The notes under the pieces are model-generated. The model was not told the DNA's origin and searched no databases. It worked only from the letters and a program-made list of their open reading frames with translations. Source: Candidatus Atribacteria bacterium 1244-E10-H5-B2 (GTDB lineage: Bacteria > Atribacterota > JS1 > SB-45 > 34-128). From it: a stretch of 6,344 nucleotides of DNA. The position numbers and the translations under genes were made by a program. Of the stretch, positions 5,362 to 6,344 are shown piece by piece; within the stretch, counting starts at the first letter, position 1, and every line of letters starts with the position of its first letter. The stretch is from contig NMQN01000285.1 of NCBI GenBank assembly GCA_003575245.1, positions 1 to 6,344 of the forward strand, written 5' to 3'.

Positions 5362-5657
5362 CAGATTGCCTCCCCGGTAACTGTCGCCTCGTCCATATTG
5401 TATTTTTTCAGGATCCTCTTTGCCATTGCGATTAATTGAGCCCCATTATATTTTATTGCCAAAGCTCCTTCTCTTAGGTCGGGATGTGCAGCCAAAGTAA
5501 AATATAAATCGGCTGCACACAAATCTATATCTTTAGCATTTGCTGCGACATAAGTTCCTGCTGTCGCAACCCCTCGATCTAAAAGAAGTTTCTCCAATAA
5601 ATTATCATTACTATATTCAGTTTGTGATTGAAGCGCATCTTTATTGGTCATGGTCAT
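5358..5657 (-). CDS. Putative head-tail adaptor (connector) protein
   Basis: This 99-residue protein is mostly helical: NLLEKLLLDRGVATAGTYVA, then KDIDLCAADLYFTLAAHPDL, then LREGALAIKYNGAQLIAMAK and a C-terminal KYNMDEAT. The sequence of short helices with 'aaADly..la..Pd.reG' and 'L...A..il.KY' fits small connector proteins that bind below the portal. Placement directly after the major capsid gene and before head closure supports this. The ATG at 5657-5655 follows the capsid stop by one base (TAA-A-ATG). A second in-frame ATG two codons on (5651-5649) is an equally possible start, as neither has a strong ribosome binding site (GGGCGG is closest). There is no signal peptide or membrane segment. 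Confidence 0.68.
   Translation of the reverse strand: MTMTNKDALQSQTEYSNDNLLEKLLLDRGVATAGTYVAANAKDIDLCAADLYFTLAAHPDLREGALAIKYNGAQLIAMAKRILKKYNMDEATVTGEAIW
5369..5375 (-). promoter_or_regulatory. Ribosome binding site that fixes a GTG start
   Basis: GGGGAGG on the minus strand, 7 bases before GTG (5361-5359). It lies inside the adaptor gene and, together with the GTGA overlap, decides the start of the head closure gene. Confidence 0.75.
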
Positions 5658-5658
5658 T

Positions 5659-6344
5659 TTAGACCGCCCAAGCAGTAGCTTCTGTATCGAGATTATATAT
5701 ATGATCTATGGATGGACAACTTGGAAACGCATTTATTTCACCTTTTGTGTATTGAGTTACAGGATCGATTTGACTCCAGGAAGAAATCAAAATACCTCCC
5801 TTTTTGGCTTGTACCGTTTGTTTAGGTGGGTTGGTTTCTTCTGCAATAGGACCTCGAAGCGTATTTCCGCATTGTATAGCATCTATAAAAACTACATGCT
5901 TACTTGAACCAGCTGCATTTAACCAGGGATCAACATTTTTAATTGTATGGTCCTCTTCTTCATAAGCTACCCTTGTATCAATTACTATTATCTGGGGAAG
6001 CCCGAAAGTTTTCAATGCTCTATTTATTACTTCTTTAGATGGATACATAGCTATTTTTGCAGCACCCCAAGTCGTATAAGGTATTACAAAATTCTTAACT
6101 TCATCTGCAGTTACCATCTCTGAAAATTTTGAATCGTTCATCAGTATATATTGAGGATTCGCTCCGGCTGTCTTTGCAGCCTTTACAACAGCCCGAATAT
6201 CTGTTATAGGTAAGATTAACTTCGGATCTGCAGCATTCCAATATCTTGCAGCACTGACCATTTTCTTTCTATTGGCTACTGGGAGCTGAAAATTTACTAC
6301 TTCTTCGGTAACTACTCCACCAACATTATTTACTTTAGAGAGGG
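5659..6344 (-). CDS. Major capsid protein, E family (C-terminal part; 5' end outside the window)
   Basis: The frame is open through the right edge; a Met at 6261 is internal, because the 27 codons upstream (LSKVNNVGGVVTEEVVNFQL, then PVANRKK) read on without a stop and belong to the protein. About 227 residues are visible. The region around AARYWNAADPKLILPITDIR, the spaced PQYILMND and the later GLPQIIVIDTRVAYEEEDH, followed by HVVFIDAIQCGNTLRGPIAE, fit the middle and C-terminal half of phage E-like major capsid proteins, where a 'd.l.ai..i...G..p..iimn' block is followed by a 'p.i.viD..y....g' strand pair and a 'vv.i....G...yGp..e' block. The protein ends TEATAWAV, then TAA at 5661-5659. It builds the icosahedral shell. 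The family assignment is fairly firm; the N-terminus cannot be judged. Confidence 0.82.
   Translation of the reverse strand, partial: LSKVNNVGGVVTEEVVNFQLPVANRKKMVSAARYWNAADPKLILPITDIRAVVKAAKTAGANPQYILMNDSKFSEMVTADEVKNFVIPYTTWGAAKIAMYPSKEVINRALKTFGLPQIIVIDTRVAYEEEDHTIKNVDPWLNAAGSSKHVVFIDAIQCGNTLRGPIAEETNPPKQTVQAKKGGILISSWSQIDPVTQYTKGEINAFPSCPSIDHIYNLDTEATAWAV

Noticed and set aside
5644..5907. Plus-strand open frame of 87 codons opposite the capsid gene
   Set aside because: It is antisense to the conserved capsid protein and its product has no recognisable pattern; it arises from codon composition of the real gene.
5659..6261. Capsid protein starting at Met 6261 as a complete 200-residue gene
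   Set aside because: The frame stays open for 27 more codons to the window edge with capsid-like sequence, and there is no ribosome binding site at 6261; the gene is 5'-truncated by the window.
1..6344. CRISPR array, tRNA, rRNA or diversity-generating retroelement
   Set aside because: No regularly spaced repeats, cloverleaf-like segments, rRNA-like stretches, or reverse transcriptase and template repeat were seen on either strand.

Overview
The window is a stretch of a tailed-phage (or prophage) genome. Every gene I can support lies on the minus strand, so the biological order runs from the right edge to the left. The proteins form a siphophage-type head-to-tail assembly line: E-type major capsid protein (cut by the right edge), head-tail adaptor, head closure protein, HK97 gp10-like neck/tail protein, putative tail terminator, putative tail tube protein, a tail assembly chaperone pair joined by a probable -1 ribosomal frameshift, and a TP901-type tape measure protein. 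Genes are packed with 1-4 base overlaps or very short gaps, and most have clear Shine-Dalgarno sequences. DNA is AT-rich, with use of ATG, GTG and TTG starts. This fits a phage of an uncultured low-GC bacterium. Nothing in the window identifies the host or separates free phage from prophage: I see no integrase, att site, lysis or host gene.

Region by region (coordinates fall in the direction of transcription). 6344-5358: capsid protein end and adaptor. 5361-4231: head closure, gp10-like and terminator genes, linked by GTGA and ATGA overlaps or a 1-base gap. 4210-3716: tail tube gene with a strong ribosome binding site, followed by a 10-bp perfect hairpin (3704-3666). 3645-2903: chaperone 'G' of 186 aa, then a 66-aa 'T' extension in the -1 frame, entered at a G-AAA-AAG site (3109-3103). 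2906-996: a three-gene cassette that is not part of the standard tail set, consisting of a C39-like cysteine peptidase, a 114-aa protein of unknown function and a GT2 glycosyltransferase with a TPR-like C-terminus. It sits exactly between the chaperones and the tape measure gene, which are normally adjacent. 994 to about 87: N-terminal 300 residues of the tape measure protein.

The first 86 bases are a perfect inverted copy of 291-376. They abruptly end the tape measure frame with a stop codon (71-73) that belongs to the inverted copy. This is most likely a foldback chimera or assembly artefact at a contig end, so the tape measure gene should be treated as truncated by the data and not by biology.

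The points most worth following are the unannotated frameshift-encoded T domain, the overlap of its stop codon with the TTG start of the peptidase gene (which could tie peptidase synthesis to frameshifting), and the peptidase/unknown/glycosyltransferase cassette placed inside the tail-length module.
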